Below are positions 44,001 through 60,219 of a stretch of DNA of 64,000 nucleotides, piece after piece (position 1 is the stretch's first letter; every line of letters starts with the position of its first letter). Source of the stretch: Blastobasis lacticolella (Eukaryota; Arthropoda; Insecta; Lepidoptera; Blastobasidae); assembly GCA_905147135.1 (NCBI GenBank), contig LR990060.1, positions 10,618,001-10,682,000 on the forward strand. The letters are read 5' to 3'. The translations under genes were made by a program, and so were the position numbers. The notes beneath the pieces were generated by a model, which saw nothing but the letters and a program-made list of their open reading frames with translations, did not search any database and was not told the DNA's origin.

Positions 44001-44189
44001 AAAATAAACTTAATTTGTTTTTTTCTATCAAACTTAATCGTAAATTCTATGTAATGCAAACAATAGTTCCGCTCAACTCGATCGAGTTCATTCTGCGTCG
44101 TACTTATTCGGAGTTACTCGGAACGTCTCATTGACGTTTTATGGCTGTGGCTGTGGCCTGTGGCTTGGCTTGTATAGTCGCTTTAATCG
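41077..44189. other. Intergenic DNA between MCTP and REEP
   Basis: Mostly AT-rich, without a supported gene. 42020-42270 looks like a LINE or SINE tail (AGGAGGGTCCATTTACGCTG, TAATAAATATTTTC) that ends in a (TTCT)n microsatellite at about 42237-42267. Confidence 0.5.
42237..42267 (+). repeat. (TTCT)n microsatellite
   Basis: About eight TTTC units directly after an AATAAATATT sequence. Confidence 0.85.
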
Positions 44190-44480
44190 TGTTGATTCTG
44201 CACATTGACGATCGACTCGGCTTCATAGACCACCTTAGGGGCCAGCCCCCCCCCCCCCCTGGAAAATAGCCCTAGAAACAGCCAATGTTTGTCTGCCAGC
44301 CAGACAATTATTTCAACCCAATGACTAACGAGCACACAGCCCACCTGATGGTAAACGTTAATTGTCGCCCATAACATACGATTCATGCATTTAAGTAGGT
44401 TGCAGGCAACAAAAACGCAGAACCGCAAATACATTTTCGCTATGAGGACATATACAATGCCTCATGCCTGTAATTGCGCT
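44190..44480 (-). repeat. Interspersed repeat copy, inverted
   Basis: GATCGACTCGGCTTCATAGA, CCACCTTAGGGGCCAGCC, a run of 14 C, and GGTTGCAGGCAACAAAAACG; reverse of 36020-36310. Confidence 0.65.
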
Positions 44481-44768
44481 GGCAACCTTATCCGAAATTA
44501 TATTAAACCGAAACACAACAATGCAAGCATTGTCAGAAATAGACAAGGCGGGTACTCCCCCAGGCGGACTCCTCAAGCTTGACAGAGTCCTACCACCTGA
44601 TAAAACTGATCATGGTCAAGGCACAACTGCGCTATAAAGTGAGTTTTAGTTCCAGTAGTAGCAGACATCTTTTGTAAAAGCGCAGCGCTACCGCGCCGTT
44701 TTATCGCGCCACTCTTTCGCAGCTCTCCAGTCGTCCCGTGACCGTGATGTATGTAACTGCGTTGAAAT

Positions 44769-45040
44769 ATCATCATCATCATATCAGCTAGAAGACGCCC
44801 ACTGCTGGGCATAGGCCTCCCCCAGAGATCTCCACAAAGGCCGGGACTGTGCCTTCCGCATCCAACTGGTTCCTACAATCTAAACCAGGTCGTCGGTCCA
44901 CCATGTGGAACTTTACTGCTCCATCGGCCATCTGTTCTTCGAGCTATGTGCCCTGCCCACTGCCACTTCAGTCTGGCAATCCTTAGAGCTATGTCGGTGA
45001 CCTTAGTTCGCTTGCGGATCTCCTTATTTCTGAGTCTCCT
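44769..45040 (-). mobile_element. LINE 3' fragment
   Basis: Inverted copy of the end of the same LINE: minus-strand frame with RKRTKVTDIALRIARLKWQW and AGHIARRTDGRW, ending in ATGATGATGAT on the minus strand. 5'-truncated. Confidence 0.8.
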
Positions 45041-45509
45041 TATTTCATTTGGATAACAGTGAGCTCGAAATATCGGGCTACTCTTAAACAAAGGTACGTG
45101 GTAAATATATAAATGAATCACGTAGTAAACCAAAACAAGTGGTATCTACCTACCTAAATGATCATCGTCTACAATATTATCGATAATGACCATGCCAGGG
45201 TAATAATAATAATTATTAATTATTTTTGTTTTTACCCTTCGACAAAAATATAGAGGTGTTTTGGCTATCCATTTTAAAGCTTAGTATTCGCTCAACACCA
45301 TCTAGTTGGGCACGCTAACAACACTTTCTCGAGTATTACCAGCAAATATGGGAAAACATACTCGCGCTAGCAACATTTAAAAAAAAACGTGTGGCGGGCG
45401 GCCATTGTTGTACCGTTCTGTCACTCATTTTGTCATCTTGTCACCGGATTCGTGGCCGCGAGTTGCTGCCAATCTTCATCAAAAAGAAAACTCTTTCTAC
45501 AAAATCATC

Positions 45510-50801
<5,292 letters not shown>

Positions 50802-51293
50802 TTTAGATTGTACGAAGGTATTTTTTTCATGAAATTTCACTTCAGCGAGCTTTGCATGGCAGAGGGTGTTGTTAAGGGTCCCAAATACGTTTTTGCTATT
50901 GTTTTTGTCATTGCAAAAGAGTTCAAATGTGGTCTCGGCCTACCTCTACTGGAAAAAGTGTGAGACGTTCTGTATGTATGTATGCAAAAGGGTTCTACGT
51001 TGTTTTCGTTGGGTTTATATGTTTACGTGAAATTACACAAAACTATACACTTTGTCTCATCACTTATTAAATTATTTATGTTATTATGTAATTCAGGGTC
51101 TTTATTATGTGTTCTATCACCGATTTTTAAACCATTGTGAATAAGGTCCTTATCAAGTATATTGTGTCCAACTTTCACATTTCATTGTTCACAATTTCAA
51201 GCACATTGACCAAGTAGGCACACGCGCTATACACAGGGAGCTTACTCGGGTTTCTTTTGATAATGATATGAAATTATTGATCATATTGCATAG

Positions 51294-51502
51294 CCAAAAA
51301 AGTGTCCCTGAACCAAGCACCTGTCCTACCGATAAAACTGACAATGCAAGAGAAGCCCCTAGACAGTGTTGGGATCCAAGCTTTAGTGAAAGAATCGAAA
51401 CAGAGGATAAACAGGGCCCTAAAGGAAATGGGTGCGCCAGAGGAGCCACCGTGCAACAAAAAAAAGAAATCATGTATTAAGCCTGTCAAACACAGCTGCT
51501 AA
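51294..51502 (+). CDS. Candidate alternative last exon of REEP
   Basis: After an AG at 51292-51293 (TTGCATAG|CC, with a weak pyrimidine tract) there is a phase-1 open frame of about 69 codons to TAA. It encodes AKKVSLNQAPVLPIKLTMQE, a helical-looking QALVKESKQRINRALKEMG and a Lys/Cys-rich end (CNKKKKSC). Entered from the REEP exon 3 donor it would replace the standard tail. The peptide looks coding rather than random, but no family is recognised. Confidence 0.45.
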
Positions 51503-51670
51503 ACCCTTTTTCCCCTATAATGTGCTCCAGTATGTTTTTATTTTTATTAATCATCTACGTTATCTTCCTTAGGTATATTGCTTAATGTTAGAATCTCATT
51601 GACAGCCATGACATTGTTATTTTTTATTTGAAAGTTTTATGTTCGTGGATCAGTTTTAGCGGTATAGTAC

Positions 51671-51826
51671 CGGTACCGTCGATCTCCGATTGTACGCCGC
51701 CATTTTGATACTGAATTGAGTTTAAACCAATCGCAGCAATCCAGAGCCAGAGCAGTCTTGCTGCGATTGGTTTAAACTCAATTGCATCAAAATGGCGCCG
51801 TACAATCGGAGATATCGGCGGTACCG
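51671..51826. repeat. Foldback element (about 156 bp)
   Basis: Long inverted repeat with arms CGGTACCGTCGATCTCCGAT and its near reverse complement ATCGGAGATATCGGCGGTAC; inner arms AATTGAGTTTAAACCAATCG / CGATTGGTTTAAACTCAATT. Relative of 31520-31683. Confidence 0.8.
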
Positions 51827-52129
51827 ATGCGGGTAGTCGTGGGGTAGTGATACAAAATCAGTCTTTCAATTCATACACAATTAAATACACGGGTTACTTC
51901 TACACACACATATGACTATTATACATTTCCTCCCAATGTATTTAATTTTAACAGAATATTGTTTTAACTGCACCAAAAATGTATTTCATCTCGTTTTATA
52001 GGTAAAAAGGACTAGAGTGGTAGTCCGAACTTAATAATAAATCATTCGGTAAGTGATGCTTGGTTTGATGTGAAATGCTTTGCGTTTAAAATTAATCTGG
52101 CAGGAAATAAACTATATTTTTTCAAATAT

Positions 52130-52465
52130 AAAATCGTTAATGGCCCGGTGGTGCCCTCGCGCACGAGAGCCTGGGATCTGCCTCGACTATGATCCAGGAT
52201 TTGGCAGATCAGGTAATTACAGTGGAGCGAATGCCATCTGACCTCCGTGACCCTCTACCAGGGAAGCCTAATCAGATTGGAATTTGGTTACATATTAATA
52301 CGCTTGGATGTGCAGGTTTCATCACGATGTGATCGGTTATCATTTAACTAATGTTTATAACACAGAAAAGAGTCATTGGTTCATGGCCGCAGTGGAACTC
52401 GCACCCGGCAGGTACCTCTCGCTTACGAGTCGGTTACCTTAACCACTCGGCGACCGACGCTCCTA
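52130..52465 (-). repeat. SINE family B, near full length
   Basis: GCACGAGAGCCTGGGATCTG, GATCAGGTAATTACAGTGGA, GTGCAGGTTTCATCACGATG, and an antisense tRNA-like end TACGAGTCGGTTACCTTAAC. Confidence 0.65.
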
Positions 52466-52470
52466 ATTTT

Positions 52471-54600
52471 AATATATTATTTTGCAATATTTATAATATT
52501 TGGACATTTATTTTTATAAATTGGCTTTGCAGACAATTTTGTTGAATTTTATGAGTAGTCTACTCTTTTCAAATACGAGATTTGAATGTTGGGCCACCTG
52601 CCGCCATACTAATGTGTATGGAATTCGCTGTGTTACATACCTACATAGAAAACTGTTGTACCGGTGGATTTATATTTGACAATGCTCAGTTTATAATGTG
52701 TAACATCTCCAAACTCATAGGGCATGAACTCGTTAATCCTAACGGTAAACGTTGTCGTTTCACGGAGTTACGTAGGAGGTTAACTTTTACGTTAAAGTTC
52801 AAAATACGTACACCTAGAGCATTTTTAATTGTTAACAGGGGCGACGGACCCTGTATATCTTTAGAAAAATTGTGCAAAATTTATCAATTTGACCAGACTG
52901 AGCCAGTAAGATAAGCCTAGACAAAAAAAGAGTTCTGGGCTGCATATTTATAAAATTATCTATAATCGTGTTTATATTACTTACACACATTTGACATTCC
53001 ATTCAATTATTATTACTAAGAGGTTAATAATAAATTGCTTGGGAGTGTGACTTGTATTACATTGTAATTTATTGTGTGATAAGTTATTGTCGACGACTTA
53101 TTATTTTTTAAATTTATTACACCAACATCTTTCACTGTCATTATTCAAGACAACATCTAGGCCTAGGTATACAATCTCCTAATATCCACAACTTCTAACT
53201 TCACCAACTTGATTGAGGTGAATAAATCACTGGCCTGGCTGGTTTTTTAAAAAAGAAGATACTTATCTTCTTCTTCTATCTTTATTAAGTATTCAGTTCG
53301 TTTAGTTTGAAGAAACTGGTACGTAGGAAAATATAATTTCAGTGGAATGAGCCCACACTTCGATATCTTTCGTTTGTGTTAATATTTAACAAGTACTTGA
53401 TTGAACTCTATACAATTCACGTTAAATAACACTCTAGACAAAGTATTCACGCTTTGTTTTCTGCCAGATTATAGAACCACAACACAACTCTAACAAAAAT
53501 GCTTAAATAAAATCAATAACTTTAAAAACGCTTTGCTCACGCCACGCTTTGATGTTCCTAACTAATTTATTAACAATTATTGATATAACTATATGTATAA
53601 TACAACTATAGGCATAGTCTAACTATGCTATAAGTGGGGATGACATTTTAATTGAATTGTGGGGAGTACCTACTGCATGTGAGTAGAGTCTTGCCAGGGA
53701 ATAGAATATAGCTGAACATAATAATTACACTTAGTTTTATAAAGGAGTTATAGCTGCTATCAAAACATTAGTTTCACAGGCATTAAAATCCTATAATGAA
53801 TAATACAGATTTCTCTGTATATTGGTATTAAATAAATAAATATAGTGCATGCTATTACAATAACAAAATGTACCAGTTGTATAGAGGTTTTATTACAGAC
53901 TCAATGTAAATACCTGAAGGATGGGAACATCCTCCATACAGCAAACAGAGTTTGAAATTTAGGGCTTATCAATGCTCAATAGTGGGCCTGCCAACTTATG
54001 GTGTGTTACTTAGGCCCAATTTTACTATCACTCCCTAAGTTTTAGGCACCTTTATAGCACTTTAAAGTGACGGATTTTCATGGAAAATATGTCACTAAAA
54101 ACTTAAGGTGGTGAAACATTAGGCCCATTTGCAGGACCCTAAGCCCCCTAATACCAAGTACCAACTTGTTCATTCAACGTATCTTTGTTATATTTCTAGT
54201 TATAAGAAGAGTTGGGTCTTTAAAGATGAACTAAGATAAGGACTTTCTACTAAATATAAGGACACCAGGTTGGTCAGTCGCCCGTTCCTGTTAGACGATA
54301 TCAACTCGCGTGTTGAAGACATACCTACTCCTAGCTCACAATCAGGCAAATATCCTATCTATATTGCAAATGGACCACCCACACCACTTAAGATCACTGT
54401 TTTCTTATTATGAACAATTGACTTCAATTTCTGAAGTCCATATCACACTAGGTGATGTTCACAAGGACTCTACTTAAACACAATTTAGTTCGCTCACCAA
54501 TTCTTTTCAGTGAGGCATACAACGTCTTTGTTGATGCGAATTTCTTAAAAGGGCTATTATAGGACTTTTTTTTTAATTGTGTAATAAAATTTGTTTGCTT
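52471..54600. other. REEP downstream region, no supported gene
   Basis: A 110-codon open frame at 52582-52914 has no recognised motif. A foldback element at about 54010-54130 has ends TTAGGCCCAATTTTACTATC / TTAGGCCC. Otherwise AT-rich; may be intron or long 3' untranslated region of REEP. Confidence 0.4.
54010..54130. repeat. Small foldback element
   Basis: Imperfect palindrome: AGGCCCAATTTTACTATCAC at the left against the reverse complement of GGTGGTGAAACATTAGGCCC at the right, with inner CCTAAGTTTT / AAAACTTAAGG arms. Confidence 0.5.
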
Positions 54601-54609
54601 AGGTAAAAG

Positions 54610-54642
54610 GTCGTGAATTAAATATGCCGCTGAAAAGCATTG
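54610..54642 (+). CDS. Possible REEP micro-exon
   Basis: A 33-bp block before a strong donor (CATTG|GTGAGT) is open in phase 1 to phase 1 if the AAAAG at 54605-54609 is the acceptor. It would insert about GRELNMPLKSI between exon 3 and the exon at 55283. The stronger upstream acceptor (TTGCTTAG, exon from 54603) would instead give a stop after four codons. Speculative. Confidence 0.2.
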
Positions 54643-54899
54643 GTGAGTCCTGTTTCATGTTGATTAGATACCAGTGGTTCTAGTGCGTAGGCTCGTGTTG
54701 GTAGCTTGATCCACTTATTGTCATTACGTCATTATGAACTGATTAGCCGCATAGGTAATTAGCTGTATTTACCAGAGAATATTGTTTAGTTTGGTAGATG
54801 TTAGTGAAGCTATTCTTGTATTAATTTTTGACCGGCAGATCTTGCAACCCTGATTATTACTATGACTAATGTCTCAGAGGTTTACTAGCTAGGACCTAA

Positions 54900-55060
54900 G
54901 TTGTCTCAAAAATGGGCATCAGCGTTTTCTGTGTGTATTTAACTGTGTGTATTTAATTTAAACACTGCGTTTTTCAACCCGCCTGCCAGTGGTGGAGATT
55001 ATGGCAATACCCACCGCGATGTGGAGAAGGATTCAAGTCAAGTCAAGGGACTGTTATGGA
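54900..55060 (+). repeat. Interspersed repeat, LINE-tail type
   Basis: AACCCGCCTGCCAGTGGTGG, AGATTATGGCAATACCC, GGGACTGTTATGG; diverged copy of the 25142-25302 family. Confidence 0.5.
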
Positions 55061-55282
55061 TATTTTCCCTAAATTTTGCTATGGCAGTTCATTTATAACT
55101 TACATGACGTTAGTTAGTAATTTGATATTCCATTGAATAAATAATGTGCACCGATGTTTCGTAGCCAAATAATATGCCATTCGAGCTAGGAACATCAGAA
55201 TTGCCTTCTTTTACCTAGAAACATGGAGATGATGACCGAGAAACATTGTAATTGTATGTAATCTTTCATAAATTGTTTCCAG

Positions 55283-55323
55283 CTTCGCGCATATTGGCGG
55301 ATGCAGTGAAGAAGGCGCGCTAA
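55283..55323 (+). CDS. Candidate alternative terminal exon of REEP
   Basis: A strong acceptor (AAATTGTTTCCAG|CT) is followed, in the phase 1 delivered by REEP exon 3, by 13 codons ending in TAA: ASRILADAVKKAR. An AATAAA lies 36 bp past the stop. The short basic helical tail resembles tails of other insect REEPs. Confidence 0.4.
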
Positions 55324-55358
55324 ACATCCATTCCCTTGCCACAACAAATTGGGAATCA

Positions 55359-55364
55359 AATAAA
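55359..55364 (+). terminator. AATAAA poly(A) signal after the alternative REEP exon
   Basis: Canonical hexamer in TCAAATAAAGTAC, well placed for the candidate terminal exon at 55283-55323. Confidence 0.4.
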
Positions 55365-56934
55365 GTACAAACTGCCCCGCCATGTTGTCACGCCTTTTGC
55401 ACCGACACCACACACATAAAGACAGTTCGAGAAAGACTTATTATTCCAATGAGTTAAATATAAATCTGTCCTACTTTCAAACACTGCTCTATTATAGTAT
55501 ACCATTATAGACCTTTCTAAAAATGTAACGTTGTACTGTAACCATTTAATTTTCAAGCGGTATGCATATTAGTTGTCTGTCTTGCCATTTGATCTATGAG
55601 CATAGATAATTTTAAGGATTGTAATTGTGTACTTCGAAAATGATCAAGTGACTGTTGCTATTTATTTCAACAATTTTCTGTGTCGCAGTTTACCATTGTA
55701 TATGTGAGTACATTGTCAGTACTTTTGGATGTTTTTAATGTTTACGTATTAGACATACAAAATGGTGTTACCCAAATCTTGTAAAGCAGTTTCTACAGCC
55801 AGCTTTTTCAAAAGATTGTTTCAATATTTCTCAAGCAATTAAACCGTTCACGGAGAACCTGTTGTGAGAACTGCTTTCAAGCATTTTATCTTATAGTATC
55901 ACGCTTTAGTTCTTTTTATAATCATGAGTAAGGCTTTTAAGTACGTGCTTTTTGCACGAAGTATTTAAAAGGATAATTAAATTTTAGTTAATCCGTTCCC
56001 CTATTTGGACGTTTAGTTTGTGAGGTTTCAGATGGTATCCAGATTTACCCTTAAAAGAAGCAGTATAGGATTTGCAAATTTATTTTGATTGTCCATAAAA
56101 TCTGAAACCTGACAAAAACTGATATTAGGAAGTTAAGTTGACTTCTTTAGGTGTTTATTCCCTATTGTATTGTAAGATCTCCTGATTTGGAACAATGAAT
56201 TTCATCTTGCAATAACATTATGATGATGCACATTTTGCTCAAGATTTGTAACAGAACAGCTTTTGATACAGATTTCCTTTGGTGTCTGGCTTAGTTATTA
56301 ATCTATTTATAAACGATTTCCTACATTATTTAAATAACTTCTCTTGAGTTCAGTTTGCTTTCTCAAATCTATTTAATTTATATCAATGGAATATGTACCT
56401 ATAGCTCAAAATGTTACCATTGTCAATTTTAGTGAATATTAATTATATCCTTGGAAAACCCCAACATTTGTATGATAAAAGACGAATTATTTATACATTT
56501 CTACAGCTACATCGCACACTTAAAAGTAAAATAATTTTTGAAATGATAAATCAATTTTTTTACGTGTTGCATATTTTACCGTGTTTGTATCAGTAATATT
56601 TACATTTGTATCTGACATGTGTAGTGCGAAGTGTCTGTAGAAAGGTTTTGCCAATTTTGTACACTTTAGCTTGCAAATATCTGTGTTAGTGTGCCTTCAG
56701 GATTTGGCTGTAATGTCAGTGTGATTATTGTATTCTCAAGGAATTGTTGATGTCATGTTTTTCACATAATAAAAAGGAATTCATTGTAATTACAACAGTT
56801 TTATTTCCAGGTTCAATCAGTGTGTTAAGCTTTTAAAGCACATTTTGCAGAACTCAACGGTAACTTAAGGAAACTTTCATATTTTATATCATAATACTAT
56901 CTACCTATTCACAAGACAATATAATTAAATTGCA
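55365..56934. other. Region between the REEP and mRpS16 ends
   Basis: AT-rich, no gene. AATAAAAAGG at about 56768 could serve a long REEP transcript. TTTTATTTCCAG at 56799-56810 looks like an acceptor, but no convincing exon follows. Confidence 0.4.
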
Positions 56935-56940
56935 TTTATT
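56935..56940 (-). terminator. mRpS16 poly(A) signal
   Basis: AATAAA on the minus strand about 55 bp after the stop. Confidence 0.6.
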
Positions 56941-56994
56941 ATAATGCAAACCTATTTCTATAGTCATTCTAATTCTAAATATCATTCACAAGAA

Positions 56995-57137
56995 CTACGC
57001 TGTATCTTTAGCTTGCTGTGCGTTAGCAGCGGCAATCTCTGCTTCTTTCTGTTTGATTAACAATTCTCTTTCTGTATGCCTGTTTCTCCATGCTGTCATG
57101 TAGGACCTCGGATGGATTGGGAAAAATCCTGCCAAGC
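56995..57137 (-). CDS. mRpS16: mRpS16 exon 3
   Basis: Acceptor GGTTACAG|GC, stop TAG at 56997-56995. It encodes [20 protein letters not shown] and a helical Lys/Glu/Ala/Gln tail. Confidence 0.93.
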
Positions 57138-58195
57138 CTGTAACCAATATTAAATACATGTCTATACCATTTTATTGCATTAAAGAAAGAGAGAAGTTTC
57201 AGGATAGTAGCAAGTGGAAGGAACTAGTGGGACAAAATGTAAGTATTTTATGGAAGTACAGGGCAAAAAAGTTTTGATAAAACTGCTGGAAATACTGAGA
57301 TCAAAGGACCCTAGAAGTGGTGGAGTGGTTTCTGCCTACCCTACAGAGAAAAAAGATTAGTTAAACAAAATATTTTGTTTTGCTTTGTTGTAGAGCCAAG
57401 GGCTTTTACATTTTTGATAGAAGCCGATGAAGAGGAGGATGGAGATGACATGGGGAAGGTCAAGGTAAACTGACGTTAAGTGGTCAGATTACAGTTTATC
57501 ACAAAATGTGGCAGTATTGTCATCAGTCAATTCCTAAACACTTTCCCTGCTAACTCAAATACCAGATGCTACAGCAATGCTAAATATTGTAGTCCAGGTG
57601 GATGTCCAGGTGTAGTCCAGGAGATGGAGTGGCAGGAAAACGGGACAAAGGAATTTGTGACGCCTAACAAGTCATGGTCAATTAATGTGTTGTATAGAAA
57701 GACTACAGATGAGGTGGGAAATATATAATAAGTATGCATGTGAAAAAAAGTCCTTTAGGTAGTTACAAAATCATGTCTTACCAAATAATTCTGCTACTGG
57801 TGGAGTAACATGAGCTCCTTGGCCTAGCCAGTGCTTTATCCTCTCCAGGTTGAGGGCGACTAGTTTCTCATTGGCATTATTGGCGATTGGATCAAAAGAA
57901 CCGAGCTGTTCAATCACTGGCTGGCTGTTTAACCGCCGTCGCTGAGAAAAAATAATAGATAATAAGCATATGTGAGACTGAAACTACAAGGCTCTTATTT
58001 GTTATTTACGAACACCTACATGGCAGCTCCGTAATAAAATATATTGAAAAAAATAAGTAGTTTCTTGAGTAAACTTACGTGAGTAACAGATATATGGTAA
58101 AACGGCCTGTTGGTGCATCCTTGCCGAATAAGACGAATACTTTTAGCAGCTCTAGCATAGAATCTGCCGGTGCCACTAGCGGGAGGTAAAGACAT
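56995..58195 (-). CDS. mRpS16: Mitochondrial ribosomal protein S16 (bS16m)
   Basis: Three minus-strand exons, 58195-58079, 57941-57782 and 57137-56995, join in phase into 140 codons (139 residues). bS16m is a small-subunit protein of the mitochondrial ribosome. The signature [20 protein letters not shown] lies at residues 19-38, followed by [41 protein letters not shown] and [21 protein letters not shown] Lys/Gln/Ala-rich helix forms the tail. The chosen ATG at 58195 gives a short, basic N-terminal extension ([17 protein letters not shown]), suitable as a mitochondrial presequence or bS16m-specific leader; in-frame upstream codons look non-coding. The gene is convergent with REEP. Splice sites are canonical: CAC|GTAAGT, CTCAG|CGA, TTTG|GTAAGA, TTACAG|GC. 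Confidence 0.94.
57782..57941 (-). CDS. mRpS16: mRpS16 exon 2
   Basis: Acceptor TTTCTCAG|CGA, donor TTTG|GTAAGA, phase 0 in and 1 out. It encodes [20 protein letters not shown] through TPPVAELFG. Confidence 0.95.
58079..58195 (-). CDS. mRpS16: mRpS16 exon 1
   Basis: 39 codons, ATG at 58195, donor CAC|GTAAGT in phase 0. It holds the bS16 signature ([10 protein letters not shown]). Confidence 0.94.
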
Positions 58196-58644
58196 TTCAA
58201 TACAGTAGTAAAATTTATTATTTGTTAATAATTTCAAAAATTTAAAAACCTCAAAGCTCCCAAAAGTAAAGTCAACAAATAACCTCACTTTTTAAAATGA
58301 CAGCTGAAAGACGTCTAAACTTTCGTTTAGAAACATTTGCCGCTTCTTGAGGCCCTGCCATACGACACAATTTTACAAACAATCAGACTAAATAGATGAT
58401 TGGCTTGGCAATCAAATTGTCTCGAATGGACTCTCCAATCCCAATCTGACTACGTTATTTAAGAAATATTTGAACTTGTTTAGGTTGATGTGCGCCTGTT
58501 TCCGTAAACGAGTACATCTCTGGCAGCCTTTGCTTAAGAAACATCGCGGATAAGATCGCCACAGGGATGCTTGGAAAATAGATTCTAAACTCGCAGATTT
58601 TTCGGGCAAGTTGAGGCATCATCTCCTTCCTGATGCAAAGAGAT

Positions 58645-58770
58645 TCCGCAGGAGGCCCAGTAAGCAATGGATTGATATCGCTGACTCAAATTCGTGAGCC
58701 AACTGCTTCCGACAAGACGTGAGGATGCTGAAGACCGAGCGAAGTGAAGTAGGACAAGCATAATCCGTGA
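58645..58770 (+). repeat. RTE-LINE C-terminal fragment
   Basis: GCAATGGATTGATATCGCTG, GACGTGAGGATGCTGAAGAC and CGAGCGAAGTGAAGTAGGA correspond to the RPxxxWIDIA and DAEDRAKW tail of RTE LINEs, with a stop inside. Confidence 0.6.
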
Positions 58771-58944
58771 TATACATAGATAATCCTGTCCGTCACGTAA
58801 AAACGCTGGCCGTTTGTAGGGTTCCGTACAAAACCGAAATGCAAAGGAATATCTTACTCAGGGTTCGATATTTGACAGAGAATCTATGAGACGCGAATCT
58901 ATTCGAAGAGAAATCCACCAAAATATCTTCAACATCATCCGAGG

Positions 58945-59110
58945 GGCGTATCCCTCATGGCTTATGCCAGGGTCCGTTTTCCTACACTTTCCTCTCCACT
59001 TCGCCCAATATTGGGCATCGTAACGTACATACGATGCTTCTTGAGGCTCCTACGGGATATCTTTGCTGATACCGGCAGATTTATGCACTATTACTCTCAC
59101 GTATCACTGA
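58945..59110 (-). repeat. RTE-like LINE 3' fragment
   Basis: GCCAGGGTCCGTTTTCCTAC, TTGAGGCTCCTACGGGATAT and TACCGGCAGATTTA resemble 11035-11240. Confidence 0.5.
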
Positions 59111-59457
59111 GGTTTACGTAACACGTGACCAAACCAGCGCTGTAGCCGTGTTCACAATGGCTCGGAAATCGGATTCGGATACGGAATCGACAAAAGACCC
59201 CGCAAAAGTTCTTAGGAAAATGTGGTTTCAGTTAATTTTGATGAAATTTTCATATGTTACAGAGAGTAGTTTCCGTGGAATCTATCGGGATTCTGAATAA
59301 CAGTTTTCGAATCGATCGACACGGATTCGCCGCTCACGAATTTCGTGTCGAATCGTTCGGAAACGGTTTCGAATAATTGTGAATACGGCTACAGGTGATG
59401 AAGTGGATCAATCTTGTACGCGATACATAAGTAACTCCTAAACCAAGGCTTATACTT

Positions 59458-59580
59458 AGTGTCAAATAAGAAGAGACTTGGCGGGTCACGTGGTTCGACT
59501 TGCGCTGTATACGATTACCTGCGCGAAATCCCCTCCACTGCCATTTGACAAGTCTCTTCTTTCGTGACGCGGGTTATACC
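59458..59580. mobile_element. 123-bp foldback element, copy 2
   Basis: Same length and sequence as 37954-38076 except one base (AAGTCTC for AGGTCTC). It appears inserted next to RTE-LINE debris. Confidence 0.8.
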
Positions 59581-59599
59581 ACGGATGTACCTACTCGTT

Positions 59600-59770
59600 A
59601 CTAGTACACCTGTAGCTGCGGAACGCGCCTTGACCGAGTAGAATGATTCTACAGGATAAAGGCTCGAAACTCCGCACATCCACCGCAGCATTTTCGTAAC
59701 GTTAGCGTGAAGTTCGCGGACAAGCTTCGTCATAGCGCCGCCATGTTTCGCAGCTCTAAAGAACATCACA
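59600..59770 (-). pseudogene. RTE reverse transcriptase C-terminal fragment
   Basis: Minus-strand frame contains [20 protein letters not shown], homologous to the region after the palm in the 532-2649 LINE; frame and ends are broken. Confidence 0.6.
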
Positions 59771-59829
59771 GGCCTAATTACGCTCTTGTTTTAAAGCTCC
59801 AGCGTCTGTGGCCTTATGTTTAAGGAGTT

Positions 59830-60172
59830 CGAGTCATACCTACCCCAAGGTACCGGGTTCGAATCCCTGTGCTGCCATGTAGCAATTACTCTTTTCTGAG
59901 TTATTTACATTAGTTGAACATTAACCGATGCTCTTACAGTGAGGGAAAACATCGTTAGAAACCTGCACATTCAGGCGACTGGATGTGTTACTATAATCCA
60001 ATCTGGTCAGGGTAGCAGGGTCATGGAGGTCAGATCGCAGTCGCTCCACTATAATTACCTTACCTGCCAAATCCTGGATCATGGTCAAGACGGACGGGAT
60101 GACCGGAGCGGGATTCGAACCTGAGACCTCTGGCTTACGAGTCGTATACTCTAACCGCTCGGCCACCGACGA
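59830..60172 (-). repeat. SINE family B with tRNA-like head
   Basis: Minus strand from 60172: GTCGGTGGCCGAGCGGTTAG, CTCGTAA (CGT at the anticodon position), B box GGTTCGAATCC, then TTGACCATGATCCAGGATTT, AGTGGAGCGACTGCGATCTG and TGCACATTC-type core. A second B-box-like GGGTTCGAATCCC lies at its far end on the plus strand. Not a functional tRNA gene. Confidence 0.75.
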
Positions 60173-60219
60173 TCTATGGGTGTATATTTTACAAAAAAAT
60201 TACCAAGCCGTCCCCTACA

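Noticed and set aside
44221..44260. Poly-C run as a regulatory or G-quadruplex element
   Set aside because: It lies in an interspersed repeat whose other copy has only a short G run; probably slippage.
52582..52914. 110-codon open frame downstream of REEP
   Set aside because: No recognised motif, no good splice or promoter context, and the reverse strand is equally open; left as unexplained.
56811..56838. Acceptor plus short open frame as another REEP last exon
   Set aside because: The acceptor is good, but the eight-codon tail is too short to judge and the mRpS16 3' end is near.
60095..60172. Possible tRNA-Thr(CGT)-like gene on the minus strand
   Set aside because: It is the head of SINE family B; the D-arm and acceptor pairing are poor and the SINE core follows directly.
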